A stretch of 64,000 nucleotides of DNA from an uncultured Blautia sp. Its GTDB lineage: Bacteria; Bacillota; Clostridia; Lachnospirales; Lachnospiraceae. The translations under genes were made by a program, and so were the position numbers. The notes beneath the pieces are model-generated. The model was not told the DNA's origin and searched no databases. It saw only the letters and a program-made list of their open reading frames with translations. Below, one piece after another: positions 6,594 to 15,183 of the stretch. Position 1 is the stretch's first letter. The number at the start of each line of letters is the position of its first letter. The stretch covers positions 29,816 through 93,815 of the forward strand of contig NZ_CANTKB010000016.1 of NCBI RefSeq assembly GCF_947654165.1, given 5' to 3'.

Positions 6594-9146
6594 TTATTCA
6601 GTAGCTCTTAACCGTTCCACAATGCTTTGTTTCTCCAGGTTTTTAAAGCAAAGATATGGAATCAGAATCGCAAAAATAATTAAGATCGGTGTGCAGATCA
6701 CAAGAGGCATAAGTGTAAAATGGAATGTAGAATATCCCTCGGCAACCATTGCACGAACACCAATCCCAACGGCCAACACACTAATAATATAAGATGCTAT
6801 CAAGGTAAGCCCTGCGTAATCGAGTCCCTCCATAATCAGCATCTTGCGGAGCTGCCGCTTTGTCATGCCGATGCTCTGTATCATAGCAAATTCTTTTCGG
6901 CGGCTCACAATAGCCGTTACCATGCTATTTACAAAATTAAGGATGCCAACCAAAGCGATTACTACACTGATCGTATTTCCCATGACCGCAGAAGAACGTG
7001 TTTCGGATTTGTATTGCTCGATCATTGTTTTGCGTGAAGTAACTGGCAGCCCACTGTCAACATTTTCCGTATAGTCATCAAGCATTTTCTGTGCAGTATC
7101 TATCTCCTCATCAGCGACATTAAAAAACAGTTTTCGGATTGTATTATCAGGCCACAATTCCCGGAAAGTGTCTGCTGGCAAGATGAAGCCTAAGTTAAAG
7201 TCGGTTCCTGCACCTGTTTCCAATGCTCCATATTCAATCGAGTTTACAGGGTAAACAACCGCCATCACCGTATATTGCCGCCCCTCTATTGTAACCGTTG
7301 CACCAACAGAAGCGGTCGGTAATACAGTACCGTTTTCAAATTCTTCTTTCTCCGCAGCAGGGCCAATCGCCAAGACATAATTCCCGGTTGCAAATTCATC
7401 CGCATTATAGGTTCCCGCAAGCAGGTATTGCTTTTGAACAATCGTTTCCAGCGGAATACCATCAAGGCCATACATGACCGTGTCAACCTTTTCGGATGTA
7501 ATTGCATCCTGTGTTGCCTGCGCCACATCCGGCGCATAACCTGCGATATCAGCAAACAAATCCGATGAACAAAAATCTTTCAAATTCTGGACAGTTTGCG
7601 TATCCATATCCCAACTAAGCTGATGGGAATACAAATGCCCCATCTTTTCCAAACCATCTAAAGTTTCCACTTTTGAAATCAAATCATCGTTCAAGGTGTT
7701 TCCGTAGGGATTATAACCGCCGATAAAATCTCCGTCTGTTGCATCCGATAATTCAAAGTCTGCTATCGTCAATGCGGACAGATACTTTTCCATATCAAAA
7801 GATGCGTTTTTCGCATAGAAACAGCTTAATAGAACAAGGCCAAGTGTCAGTGAGCAGATCACCGTAACCGTTCTTTTCTTGTTGCGTCCTAAATTCGCCC
7901 AGGCCATCCCGGATAAAGACGCTCCCCATTGACCTTTCTTTGCTTTTTTCTTTATGGATGTGCTGGTATCATTGTATCGCAATGCTTCAATCGGAGATAC
8001 CTTACCCGCTAAACGAGCCGGACGCAGGCAGGAAAAAACCACTGTGAGCCATGCAAATAACGCAGATCCAATAAAAATAATTGGATTCACCGCAACAACA
8101 GCACGATTGCTGATCGTTCCTACAAGCACTGGCACAAGTACTGCGCCGAACAGATAACCCAAAAGTAATCCAATAGGAATACCAATCAGACACAGCCTGT
8201 TAGCCTGCCCGTAGATCAGGCGTTTTAACTGCTTCTTTGTTGTACCAAGCGTTTTCAGTTTTCCGTAAAATTGAATATCCGCCGTAACGGAAATCTGAAA
8301 GATATTGTAAATAATCAGATAGCCCGCCAGGAACACCAAAATCATGCCGAAATACATAGGGATATTTTCTTGTAATGCGGTAGTGCTTATCTCTGACGAG
8401 TATGCCAGATTTACATTGTATGTCAAGTCAGTCAATCCAGTATCAGACAAAATGGTTTGTATATCCGCTTCAATCTGGTTATCTCTGAACAAGTTTACCT
8501 GCGCCATGTGCGTACCAAGAAGCTGCCCCTGTGCATTACCATCTACACCGTTTGTCATTTCCTCAGCATAATCGCGGCTGACCCATGCCATACTTGCATA
8601 GACGGATTGGTTCCCCTCCCAATATCCACATAGCTTAAACGTGGAAGATAAAATCTCATTTCCCGATAAGTCTTTGCGCCATTGCAGCGTGACGGTCTGA
8701 CCAAGCTCATGCGGAATCCCTAATCGGTCAAGGACAAGTGTGTCCAATGCGATTTCATCTGCTGCCTGTGGCAAAGTTCCGGTATCAGGCATTGCAAAGG
8801 AATGTTCTGCATAGCTGTCATCTCCCCATCGGATTTCTACCTGTCTGCCTGCTAATTCTTTATTTTCAGCCAAACCAAGAATAATGCTTTCTCCAATTTC
8901 CGCTACATCAGGATGAGATGCAATCAATTTTACCTGTTCATCTGTAATAGACTTAAAGGAGACCTGGGCATTATATCCAGTCTGGCGAAAAGTCATTTCA
9001 ACCAAATTTTTGCTCATGCTCTGCGAGAGGACAAACAAGGTGGTAAACATTAAAGTTGTCAGAATAATGGCAAGAACCGCCACAATGTTCCGGCCCCGCT
9101 TTTGCTTAAACAATCTTTTGGAAAGTGTTTTTATTGGTTTGAACAT
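6594..9146 (-). CDS. FtsX/MacB-type ABC transporter permease (850 aa)
   Basis: Large permease with an N-terminal membrane anchor (~22-43), an extracellular domain of about 200 residues, a first FtsX block of three helices (~255-385), an internal loop, a second anchor near 415, another large extracellular domain (~445-725) and a second FtsX block at the C-terminus (~730-840). This doubled arrangement of about ten helices is that of peptide-sensing or peptide-exporting FtsX permeases in Firmicutes. ATG with AAGGAGGGTGCTAT upstream; 12 bases after the ATPase gene. The pair lies downstream of a LytTR operator and of the LytTR regulator/AgrC-like kinase genes, so a role in resistance to or export of antimicrobial or signalling peptides is likely. 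The substrate is unknown. Confidence 0.88.
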   Translation of the reverse strand: MFKPIKTLSKRLFKQKRGRNIVAVLAIILTTLMFTTLFVLSQSMSKNLVEMTFRQTGYNAQVSFKSITDEQVKLIASHPDVAEIGESIILGLAENKELAGRQVEIRWGDDSYAEHSFAMPDTGTLPQAADEIALDTLVLDRLGIPHELGQTVTLQWRKDLSGNEILSSTFKLCGYWEGNQSVYASMAWVSRDYAEEMTNGVDGNAQGQLLGTHMAQVNLFRDNQIEADIQTILSDTGLTDLTYNVNLAYSSEISTTALQENIPMYFGMILVFLAGYLIIYNIFQISVTADIQFYGKLKTLGTTKKQLKRLIYGQANRLCLIGIPIGLLLGYLFGAVLVPVLVGTISNRAVVAVNPIIFIGSALFAWLTVVFSCLRPARLAGKVSPIEALRYNDTSTSIKKKAKKGQWGASLSGMAWANLGRNKKRTVTVICSLTLGLVLLSCFYAKNASFDMEKYLSALTIADFELSDATDGDFIGGYNPYGNTLNDDLISKVETLDGLEKMGHLYSHQLSWDMDTQTVQNLKDFCSSDLFADIAGYAPDVAQATQDAITSEKVDTVMYGLDGIPLETIVQKQYLLAGTYNADEFATGNYVLAIGPAAEKEEFENGTVLPTASVGATVTIEGRQYTVMAVVYPVNSIEYGALETGAGTDFNLGFILPADTFRELWPDNTIRKLFFNVADEEIDTAQKMLDDYTENVDSGLPVTSRKTMIEQYKSETRSSAVMGNTISVVIALVGILNFVNSMVTAIVSRRKEFAMIQSIGMTKRQLRKMLIMEGLDYAGLTLIASYIISVLAVGIGVRAMVAEGYSTFHFTLMPLVICTPILIIFAILIPYLCFKNLEKQSIVERLRATE

Positions 9147-9158
9147 ATAGCACCCTCC

Positions 9159-9827
9159 TTACTGCAGGGCAATCCGTCCATCCTCAATACGGATGATCCG
9201 GTCTGCCTGCTCCGCAATTTCAGGGTTATGGGTAATCATCACAATCGTTTGATGAAATTCCCGGCTGGTTACTTTCAGCAGTTGAATCACTTCATCACTC
9301 GTCTTGCTGTCGAGATTTCCTGTAGGCTCATCGGCCAGAATGATAGCTGGTTTACTTGCTAAAGCTCTCGCAATAGCAACACGCTGCTGTTGGCCGCCGG
9401 AAAGATTATTGGGGAGATTATCTAATTTCTTTTCCAAGCCAAGCAGCTTGACAACCTCCATGATAAACTGCTGATCTGGCGTTTTCCCATCCAGCGTAAT
9501 AGGGAAAATAATATTTTCCCACACACTCAATACGGGAATCAAATTGTAATTCTGGAAGATAAAACCGATACGCTGGCGGCGGAACACGGTCAGGTTTTCA
9601 TCATTCAATTTCCCCAACTCAAAATTGTCTACCTTTACGCCGCCGGAAGTAGGACGGTCAAGACCACCTAACATATTCAGCAGAGTAGATTTGCCGCTGC
9701 CGGATGTTCCGATTATGGCAACGAACTCGCCTTTATCAACAGTAATAGTTACACTGTCAAGAGCCTTTACGATATTCGGCTTCTGACCGTAGGTTTTGCA
9801 TAGATTGGTTGTTTGCAATATGCTCAT
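9159..9827 (-). CDS. ABC transporter ATPase partner of FtsX permease (MacB/LolD type)
   Basis: ATPase of about 222 residues. Walker [10 protein letters not shown] (~38-46), Q-loop in [10 protein letters not shown], signature [15 protein letters not shown], Walker [15 protein letters not shown], and H-loop [10 protein letters not shown]. The ATG before [13 protein letters not shown] was chosen over an upstream in-frame ATG because GAGG lies 7-8 bases ahead of it. It is the first gene of a two-gene operon with its own promoter, separated from the upstream kinase gene by a terminator and a LytTR-type operator. It is expected to energise the 850-residue permease. Confidence 0.92.
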   Translation of the reverse strand: MSILQTTNLCKTYGQKPNIVKALDSVTITVDKGEFVAIIGTSGSGKSTLLNMLGGLDRPTSGGVKVDNFELGKLNDENLTVFRRQRIGFIFQNYNLIPVLSVWENIIFPITLDGKTPDQQFIMEVVKLLGLEKKLDNLPNNLSGGQQQRVAIARALASKPAIILADEPTGNLDSKTSDEVIQLLKVTSREFHQTIVMITHNPEIAEQADRIIRIEDGRIALQ

Positions 9828-9875
9828 CGTAGTATCCTCGCTTTCTAAAAATGGCAATTTCATTTACCTAATGCC

Positions 9876-9944
9876 AGTATAAAAAAGCGTGGAATCGGAT
9901 TCAATCTCTGCTGCCTATTCTAATATTCACGTTGCCTATTCTAA
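9876..9944 (-). promoter_or_regulatory. LytTR-type operator (two direct repeats, 21-bp period) plus promoter of the ATPase-permease operon
   Basis: On the minus strand TTAGAATAGGCA occurs twice with starts exactly 21 bases apart (plus-strand positions 9912-9923 and 9933-9944). Eight bases past the proximal copy is TTGAAT, a 17-base spacer, and TATACT. Direct repeats of about 9 bp in 21-bp steps just upstream of -35 are the established architecture for LytTR regulators (AgrA, ComE, BlpR), and a LytTR regulator is encoded about 1.5 kb upstream. Confidence 0.75.
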
Positions 9945-9979
9945 AAAAACACCATGCGAACGTTTCTCCGCATGGTGTA
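9943..9979 (-). terminator. Rho-independent terminator after the AgrC-like kinase gene
   Basis: Minus strand: ACACCATGCG, ten-base loop, CGCATGGTGT, then a run of T. It abuts the distal LytTR repeat and separates the kinase operon from the ABC operon. Confidence 0.88.
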
Positions 9980-9994
9980 TATCACTCGTTTTAT

Positions 9995-11290
9995 TTATGG
10001 AATCGGTATAATGATTTTTAGAATAAAGCTGCCTTGCTCCTGATGGATTGCAAGCTGTCCTCCGTACTTCTCAACAGCCTGCCGAATATTTTTCAATCCG
10101 AACCCATGCAAAAACAAATCCTCTTTTGTGGTAGTTAGTCCAGCATCCTCCGTTGTAAGACAATTGTTCCTGATTATGATAGACAGCATATCCCGAAAGC
10201 GATTTGCTTTGACCGTAACAACCCGTTCATCCGCAGGTAATTTCAAACTGGCTTCTAGGGCATTGTCAATCGCATTACCGAAGATGGTACTAATATCCAA
10301 TGGCACAATAAAGTCCACATCTTCAAATCGGATCACCGCATTAAAATCAATGTTTTTTTCCTTTGCTTTTTTCGCTTTGTCACGAATGATTATATCCAAA
10401 AATTCATTTCCAGTATGCTGATAATCTTCAAAGGTTGAAATCTGCTCTTGCAGGGAGGCTATCATCTGCTGTGATTCTACATTGTGTTCCTGCTGTGTCT
10501 GAAGAATAAGGAGATGGTTTTTCAAATCGTGGTAAATTTCCCTGACTCGTTCCTCGTCTTTGAATTTATCCTCATAATATGCGTATTTTAATTCCATTTC
10601 CCGTATCTGCTGCTGTGCCATGCTTTTTTGCAGTTTCAAGTAGGTACTATTCTTCTGATACAGGAAAAGTAATAGAAGCAGAACCCCTAACAGCAATCCG
10701 CTAATACCAATCGTAAAATCAAAGTAATCGGCATCGCCTGAAAAGAACCCCTTTCCCGTACTATAATACAGCACTAAGTAAGTGACCACTCCATACAACA
10801 ATATGATAACTGCATCCTTGCGCTGTATCTCATAGCTGAAATTGCGAAACCCCTTGTAAAGTAAAAATATAATAACGCCAATCACAATAAATTTTAGCAG
10901 AAAGTATTGCCATACGTTCACAACATTATTTTCCACCATAACGCTGGTATATCCTAAAACTGCATCCGTTACAACCAGACAGGCAAAATCACTTATGATA
11001 AGCAAAATGAAAAACAAGGAAAATGCCATAATCAGCTTATGCCAGTATTCTTTTAAGAAAAATCTCTGCACTACAATGAAATACGCAGCAAAGACCAATG
11101 TCTTTATTGCTCCCAATGGTATGATCCATGTCATAGCGCATACAATCAAAGCTGTTGAAATATATGGAAATAATTTTATAATTACATTGTCACTCTTTTT
11201 ACAAAAAATATCCGTACAGGCATAGAGCAGGCACATTTCTGATACTGTACCAATCAAATCTAAACAGATATAGAATATCGTCTGCGTCAT
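9995..11290 (-). CDS. AgrC-like GHKL sensor histidine kinase
   Basis: About 431 residues: six or so membrane helices in the first ~205, a coiled linker, the phosphoacceptor motif YHDLKNHLLILQ near 250, and a GHKL ATPase domain with N-box GNAIDNALEAS and a C-terminal GFGLKNIRQAVEKYGG. This is the polytopic AgrC/ComD/BlpH layout, in which the membrane domain senses a peptide. The ATG overlaps the stop of the LytTR regulator gene as ATGA with a G-rich ribosome binding site upstream. A strong terminator follows. Probable role: detect a peptide and activate the ABC operon next door through the LytTR regulator. Confidence 0.88.
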   Translation of the reverse strand: MTQTIFYICLDLIGTVSEMCLLYACTDIFCKKSDNVIIKLFPYISTALIVCAMTWIIPLGAIKTLVFAAYFIVVQRFFLKEYWHKLIMAFSLFFILLIISDFACLVVTDAVLGYTSVMVENNVVNVWQYFLLKFIVIGVIIFLLYKGFRNFSYEIQRKDAVIILLYGVVTYLVLYYSTGKGFFSGDADYFDFTIGISGLLLGVLLLLLFLYQKNSTYLKLQKSMAQQQIREMELKYAYYEDKFKDEERVREIYHDLKNHLLILQTQQEHNVESQQMIASLQEQISTFEDYQHTGNEFLDIIIRDKAKKAKEKNIDFNAVIRFEDVDFIVPLDISTIFGNAIDNALEASLKLPADERVVTVKANRFRDMLSIIIRNNCLTTEDAGLTTTKEDLFLHGFGLKNIRQAVEKYGGQLAIHQEQGSFILKIIIPIP

Positions 11291-11997
11291 AGCCAATCCC
11301 CCCAATAGTCTGCCAGCCGTTCCATAAATTCCTTTCGTTTCGGTTGACTTATGGGAACCCTTTCACCAGTAGTCAAAATAATATCCAGCTTTTCAATCCT
11401 CTTCACATAGAACAGATTAACAAGATATCCTGAATGACAGCGTACAAAACCATGCTGCACTAACTCTGCTTCAAGCTCTTTCATCTTCTTGTAGCAGATA
11501 ATATTTTCCTGATCCGTGTGTAACAAAAGGTTGCGGTTAAAAGTTTCACTAAACCGCAAGCTCTTTAAAAACACTTTGAATTTTCCGGCATCATTTACCA
11601 CAACAATAAATGGGCTATCATCTTGCCTGTGTCGTTCCAGCCATTGCTTCATTTCTTCTTTTAAACGGGCATACTTAATTGGCTTAATGATGTAATTGGT
11701 GGCTTGGTATTTATATCCCTCTAAACCGTATTGGGTAAGAGTGGTCAGAAAGATAATGCCAACCTTTGTATCCATCTGGCGAATTCGTTCAGCGGTACGC
11801 AAGCCATTGACTAATCGCATCCGAATATCAAGGAAAATCAGATCAATGGTGGTATCGTACTTTTCAATCAGCTCCATACCATCGTAATAAGCAGTCACCT
11901 TTATTTCTTCGCCAGTTTCAGTAGCGTATTGATCTAACAAGCCAGTCAAATATGCGACAAAATCTTTCTCGTCATCGCATATCGCTATATGTATCAT
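11287..11997 (-). CDS. LytTR-family response regulator (AgrA-like)
   Basis: About 236 residues. Receiver domain with DD8-9-E10, phosphoacceptor D57 (IDLIFLDIRMR) and Lys in YIIKPIKY near 105. The LytTR DNA-binding domain occupies ~135-236, with FVRCHSGYLVNLFYVKRIE and the terminal VPISQPKRKEFMERL. The ATG before IHIAICDDE was preferred because GAGGTGATTGCA precedes it. It is first in an operon with the AgrC-like kinase, driven by a near-consensus promoter. The 21-bp-period repeats before the downstream ABC operon are its likely targets. Confidence 0.92.
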   Translation of the reverse strand: MIHIAICDDEKDFVAYLTGLLDQYATETGEEIKVTAYYDGMELIEKYDTTIDLIFLDIRMRLVNGLRTAERIRQMDTKVGIIFLTTLTQYGLEGYKYQATNYIIKPIKYARLKEEMKQWLERHRQDDSPFIVVVNDAGKFKVFLKSLRFSETFNRNLLLHTDQENIICYKKMKELEAELVQHGFVRCHSGYLVNLFYVKRIEKLDIILTTGERVPISQPKRKEFMERLADYWGDWL

Positions 11998-12032
11998 TGC
12001 AATCACCTCAAAGTGCAAAATTTCCATTAAGA

Positions 12033-12061
12033 ATTATACCGTAACTTTGCAAATTTCTCAA
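12033..12061 (-). promoter_or_regulatory. Sigma-A-type promoter of the LytTR regulator/kinase operon
   Basis: Minus strand TTGAGA, 17-base spacer, perfect -10 TATAAT, about 35 bases ahead of the regulator start codon. Confidence 0.78.
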
Positions 12062-12092
12062 CGAAAGTATCAAAATAGCCACTCAAATCCTC

Positions 12093-12166
12093 TTTTGCGA
12101 AAAGGTACAACCGCATTTTCCGTTTTGCGGAAAAGTTTGGACACCCTCTTAGTTATGCGAAAAGGT
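12093..12166. repeat. Three short direct repeats at exact 30-bp period
   Basis: TTTTGCGAAAAGGT, TTTTGCGGAAAAGTT and TTATGCGAAAAGGT begin at 12093, 12123 and 12153. They lie upstream of the LytTR regulator promoter, from about 30 to 105 bases before its -35, so they could be activator or repressor sites on one face of the helix. The roughly 375-base stretch from the regulator start to the next gene contains these repeats, the promoter and a hairpin; no convincing gene is seen in it. Confidence 0.6.
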
Positions 12167-12197
12167 GGGGGCTTCTTTTTCAGAAGTTTACCCCACC
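12159..12197 (-). terminator. Hairpin with T tail upstream of the LytTR operon
   Basis: Minus strand GGTGGGG ... CTTCT, five-base loop, AGAAG, C, CCCCACC, then TTTTCGC. The T-run overlaps the third 30-bp-period repeat. It would end transcripts coming from the HTH_16 gene. Confidence 0.6.
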
Positions 12198-12372
12198 CTG
12201 TTATTTTTCCATGAGTATGAACCGTTCGTCCAAGAAACACACAAATTTTATGTACTCTGATTTCTGCATGAGCCGGATTTTTCCCACATATAGGGCTTAT
12301 TTCGGGCTTTCCCACCATATAATGTACCATCAAATCGTTTTCAAGCCCGATACTTCGTGAAATCAGACACCG

Positions 12373-12651
12373 CTATACGCAAGTGTTATATCCCTCATCA
12401 GTTTCTGCTATCCTCTCCGCTTCCTCCATCGGAAAGTTGGGTATCTCCTCCAGCAGTTTCAAAATAATGGATTGTTTCATATCCTCGTCCACAAAGGTTC
12501 TCACGCTGCCGTCCGGCTGCCTCTCTTTCACTGTGGCAAGCTCTGTCATATAATCATCGTAATACGCCATAATTTTTTCCGTTGCCCACTTCTCCCCGGC
12601 AACCGCCGCTTTGATAATTTCATAAGTCAATGTATTCTGCTGATCGTCCAT
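12373..12651 (-). CDS. HTH_16-type conjugative-transposon regulator, small
   Basis: About 92 residues, no membrane segment. The pattern YEIIKAAVAGEKWATEKIMA followed by MKQSIILKLLEEIPNF matches the HTH_16 helix-turn-helix family, which is found almost only in conjugative transposons next to sigma-factor-like genes and is thought to help regulate transfer. The ATG before DDQQNTL was preferred because TTGGAGGTACGGAGC precedes it. No sigma-like partner gene is adjacent, so it may be a stray remnant of the regulatory region of this or another element. Confidence 0.65.
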   Translation of the reverse strand: MDDQQNTLTYEIIKAAVAGEKWATEKIMAYYDDYMTELATVKERQPDGSVRTFVDEDMKQSIILKLLEEIPNFPMEEAERIAETDEGYNTCV

Positions 12652-12744
12652 GCTCCGTACCTCCAAGTTGATATACTGCTAACAGCATACCATATCTGCG
12701 TAGAAAAAGCACCCGCCAGTCGCTGACAGATGCTCTCACTCCAT

Positions 12745-13164
12745 CTAATACACCTCATCAAAATACCCAATAAACACCGACATTCTCAACAGCCCATCCC
12801 TAATCGAAAATGTCACATTCTCCGCCCGCTCTGCGATCTCCTTTAGCAACGTCAGTGCCTCCCGGTCACAGAACTCAAAATGCTCCAAGTACAGATCAAT
12901 GGTTGCCTGCCATTTCTGGTAATCCACCTCGCCTCGGATTTTTCCTCCGAACTGCCGGGCATAAGCATCACACTCGCCAAGCAGGTATTCATAATCCGCT
13001 TTTTCTTTGGGAACTACACGCTTTGGAATTTTGTCCATTTCTTCCTGGTACTTCTGAAAGAATCCAACCTCCATTAATGTATCCAGAAAATCCTTTCCCT
13101 CTGACTTATCACTTCGTTCCCGGAATTCCTCTCCATAATCTTTTTCGTATACTTCATTTTCCAT
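12745..13164 (-). CDS. Conserved-looking hypothetical protein, 139 aa
   Basis: Charged, helical, no signal or membrane segment. The first ~35 residues are very acidic/basic (ENEVYEKDYGEEFRERSDK). The rest contains DYEYLLGECDAYARQFGGKI and a C-terminal ENVTFSIRDGLLRMSVFIGY. Reading frame and a ribosome binding site (AAGGGTGCGAAGC) support a real gene. The family was not recognised. Its neighbour is the small HTH_16 gene in the same direction with a gap of about 95 bases, so it may belong to the mobile-element regulatory patch. Confidence 0.6.
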   Translation of the reverse strand: MENEVYEKDYGEEFRERSDKSEGKDFLDTLMEVGFFQKYQEEMDKIPKRVVPKEKADYEYLLGECDAYARQFGGKIRGEVDYQKWQATIDLYLEHFEFCDREALTLLKEIAERAENVTFSIRDGLLRMSVFIGYFDEVY

Positions 13165-13297
13165 GCTTCGCACCCTTTCCTGTAGAATAATTTACCACTA
13201 CGGATAGGATGTTACCATAGATTTCTTATTATTCGTTGTCATGAAAGATAACTTTATGGGTCTATATTGATAAGTTTATCAGTCTTTTCTATGTATC

Positions 13298-13777
13298 TTA
13301 AATTCCAAACCCTTCTGCCCATGCTTTCAGTTCTTCCGCACTTGCATCCGCAGGGAATCGCTTTCCTTCCTTTAATTCTGCTCCCGGACAGGAAACCGCC
13401 AGTTCCTTGTTTGTGTTCCCCATACCACTGCTGCCCGAAGTTGCCAGAGGAATAATCGTCTTTCCTGTCAGATCGTATTGCTCCAGAAACGTGTTCACAA
13501 TAGTCGGGGCGACGTACCACCAGATAGGGAAGGCTGTGAAAATCACGGAATACTGCTCCATGTTCTCTACTTTGTTTGCAACAGCCGGTCGGAATGACTT
13601 ATCATTCATTTCCACACTGCTGCGGCTCTTTTTATTCATCCAGTCCAGATCAGCATCAGTGTATGGAACCTCTGGCTGAATCTCATATAAATCTGCCCCG
13701 ATAGCCTTTGCAAGCCGTTCTGCCAGTTTCGCTGTTACGCCGCTGGCACTGAAATACGTTACTAATACCTTGCTCAT
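13298..13777 (-). CDS. Flavodoxin
   Basis: About 159 residues. The N-terminal FMN phosphate-binding loop is TYFSASGVTAKLAERLAKAI, and FPIWWYVAPTIVNTFLEQYD plus TSGSSGMGNTNKELA match the second and third flavin-contact regions of the single-domain Flavodoxin_4 type common in Firmicutes. The ATG before SKVLVTYFSA was chosen because GAGGTATTGATT precedes it. Probably a small redox carrier. It lies next to a broken paralogue, suggesting a former tandem pair. Confidence 0.9.
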   Translation of the reverse strand: MSKVLVTYFSASGVTAKLAERLAKAIGADLYEIQPEVPYTDADLDWMNKKSRSSVEMNDKSFRPAVANKVENMEQYSVIFTAFPIWWYVAPTIVNTFLEQYDLTGKTIIPLATSGSSGMGNTNKELAVSCPGAELKEGKRFPADASAEELKAWAEGFGI

Positions 13778-13887
13778 AATCAATACCTCGCCTTTCCTGA
13801 AAATCATATTTTATCGCTGTGTTTTACCATAGAATACCATAAATCCGAGGCAAATGCACCCTATCGTTTTTTGAGTATGGGTAATCG

Positions 13888-14206
13888 TTAAAAATGCACC
13901 CTCTGACAGCCAAGGGTGCATTGTATCAATTTATGGTACGCAAGCCAAATTGGGAATCCTACAAAAATCATATCATACTCCGACATATTATCTCTTTTAT
14001 AAGCAATCTCCGGTCTGCAGCTTTCATTGCTCATTTCCACGCTACTTCTGGAACTTTTGTCCATCCAATCCAAGTCTTCTTTTGTGTAACCTGTTGTAGG
14101 TATAAATAATAGCAAACAAATCCGCTCCGATGGAATCTGCAAAATTTTCTGCTATTCTCGCAGTTATACCTGTTGCTGAAAAATATGCTACCAGTTTTTT
14201 ACTCAT
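13888..14206 (-). pseudogene. Frameshifted and C-terminally truncated flavodoxin
   Basis: The start reads SKKLVAYFSATGITARIAEN...GADLFAI, a flavodoxin N-terminus. A frameshift near base 14100 moves the homology to another frame, TTGYTKEDLDWMDKSSRSSV through EYDMIFVGFPIWLAYHKL, after which similarity is lost and the reading ends. About 60 C-terminal residues present in the intact neighbour are absent. Paralogue of the preceding flavodoxin gene. Confidence 0.82.
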
Positions 14207-14223
14207 TTGTATCACCGTCCTTT

Positions 14224-15066
14224 TCATTCTGTTTCAATAATCCGATATGCTTCTTGAGTTAATGCCTTTACAGCACGTTTATAATCTTTATCTTTTACTA
14301 AAATATAATCCGTATTAAATGTAGAAATTGCAAATAGTCCGACCTCATATCTAGCCAATGCTCCAGATATTTCCGCTAAAATACCAATCAAAGAAAAATC
14401 CAATACTCCCTGTATGCGAAACGCTCTCCAGCCGTCACTCTGCTGTATCGTATTATCCGGTACATCCTCTGTACGACATACCAGAGATTTTTCCTCATCT
14501 GTTTTTCCTATAAAACAGTAATCAGCATCCAAATTGACTTGCGAATAGTCCTCCACCTGGCAGACACTAAATAAACCCGGAAGTACCAGCATTTCCGGCA
14601 TCTCATCATCCCAGTCATTTTCTTCCTCTTCTGTTATAGAATAATTGCCCTCAGCCAGACGCTCAACCTTTTCTTCAAGCGGGAGTTCCGGATCAATTCC
14701 CATTTCTTCCCAGGTAGTACCATAAGGCGCTCCTCCAGACGTATACCCGGCAATAAATGCAAAACGATCATCACAATCCTCATATATAGTTTCATACTTT
14801 TCACGTTTCTTTTTTTCTTTCTGTAATCGCTTTTGTTTTAATCGTTCTTCTTCTGCACGTTTTATATTATCCAATTGTTCCTGCGTATAATTAACGCCCA
14901 GTTCCTGCAAATCCTTTACTGCTGTCATAGAATCCACATGGAACCTTTCCCTGTAATGTTTTACCATGTGCTTCGGTGTGCCCTGATAGGTAAGCAGCCA
15001 CTGTTTACCTTTTTGAAGGCGGCGGCGTTTTCGTTCCTCTTTATTCAATTTCCTTTTATTTGCCAT
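14224..15066 (-). CDS. Two-part protein: basic helical N-terminal region fused to an ACT-type C-terminal domain
   Basis: About 280 residues. Residues 1-~100 are extremely basic and helical (KLNKEERKRRRLQKGKQWLL) with a long charged coiled segment. Residues ~105-165 contain a conserved-looking RFAFIAGYTSGGAPYGTTWE stretch and an acidic linker. Residues ~168-280 form an ACT-type regulatory domain: LPGLFSVCQVEDYSQVN, SLVCRTEDVPDNT, GWRAFRIQGVLDFSLIGILA, FAISTFNTDYILVK. Such ACT proteins normally stand alone and begin where the linker ends here. The ATG was chosen from GGAGAATATCAG upstream. ACT domains bind small ligands, often amino acids; the N-terminal part could bind nucleic acid. Function not assigned. 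Confidence 0.72.
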   Translation of the reverse strand: MANKRKLNKEERKRRRLQKGKQWLLTYQGTPKHMVKHYRERFHVDSMTAVKDLQELGVNYTQEQLDNIKRAEEERLKQKRLQKEKKKREKYETIYEDCDDRFAFIAGYTSGGAPYGTTWEEMGIDPELPLEEKVERLAEGNYSITEEEENDWDDEMPEMLVLPGLFSVCQVEDYSQVNLDADYCFIGKTDEEKSLVCRTEDVPDNTIQQSDGWRAFRIQGVLDFSLIGILAEISGALARYEVGLFAISTFNTDYILVKDKDYKRAVKALTQEAYRIIETE

Positions 15067-15183
15067 CTGATATTCTCCAATCAATATTCTGTTTTTCACT
15101 CATTTCATACATATCCAGACGCATTATATCAAACTCCGGACAATATTGCATACTTTGCTGTTATCGTGTCAGATATATAGAAA

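Noticed and set aside
12093..12166. Possible CRISPR array
   Set aside because: Only three ~14-base repeats with ~16-base gaps and no cas genes; far too short. Kept as putative regulatory repeats.
12070..12333. 87-codon minus-strand frame between the LytTR regulator and the HTH_16 gene
   Set aside because: It runs through the 30-bp repeats and a terminator hairpin, has no ribosome binding site and an unlikely Pro/Lys/Arg-rich composition; treated as non-coding.
13254..13520. 88-codon minus-strand frame overlapping flavodoxin
   Set aside because: Shadow of the intact flavodoxin in another frame; no ribosome binding site.
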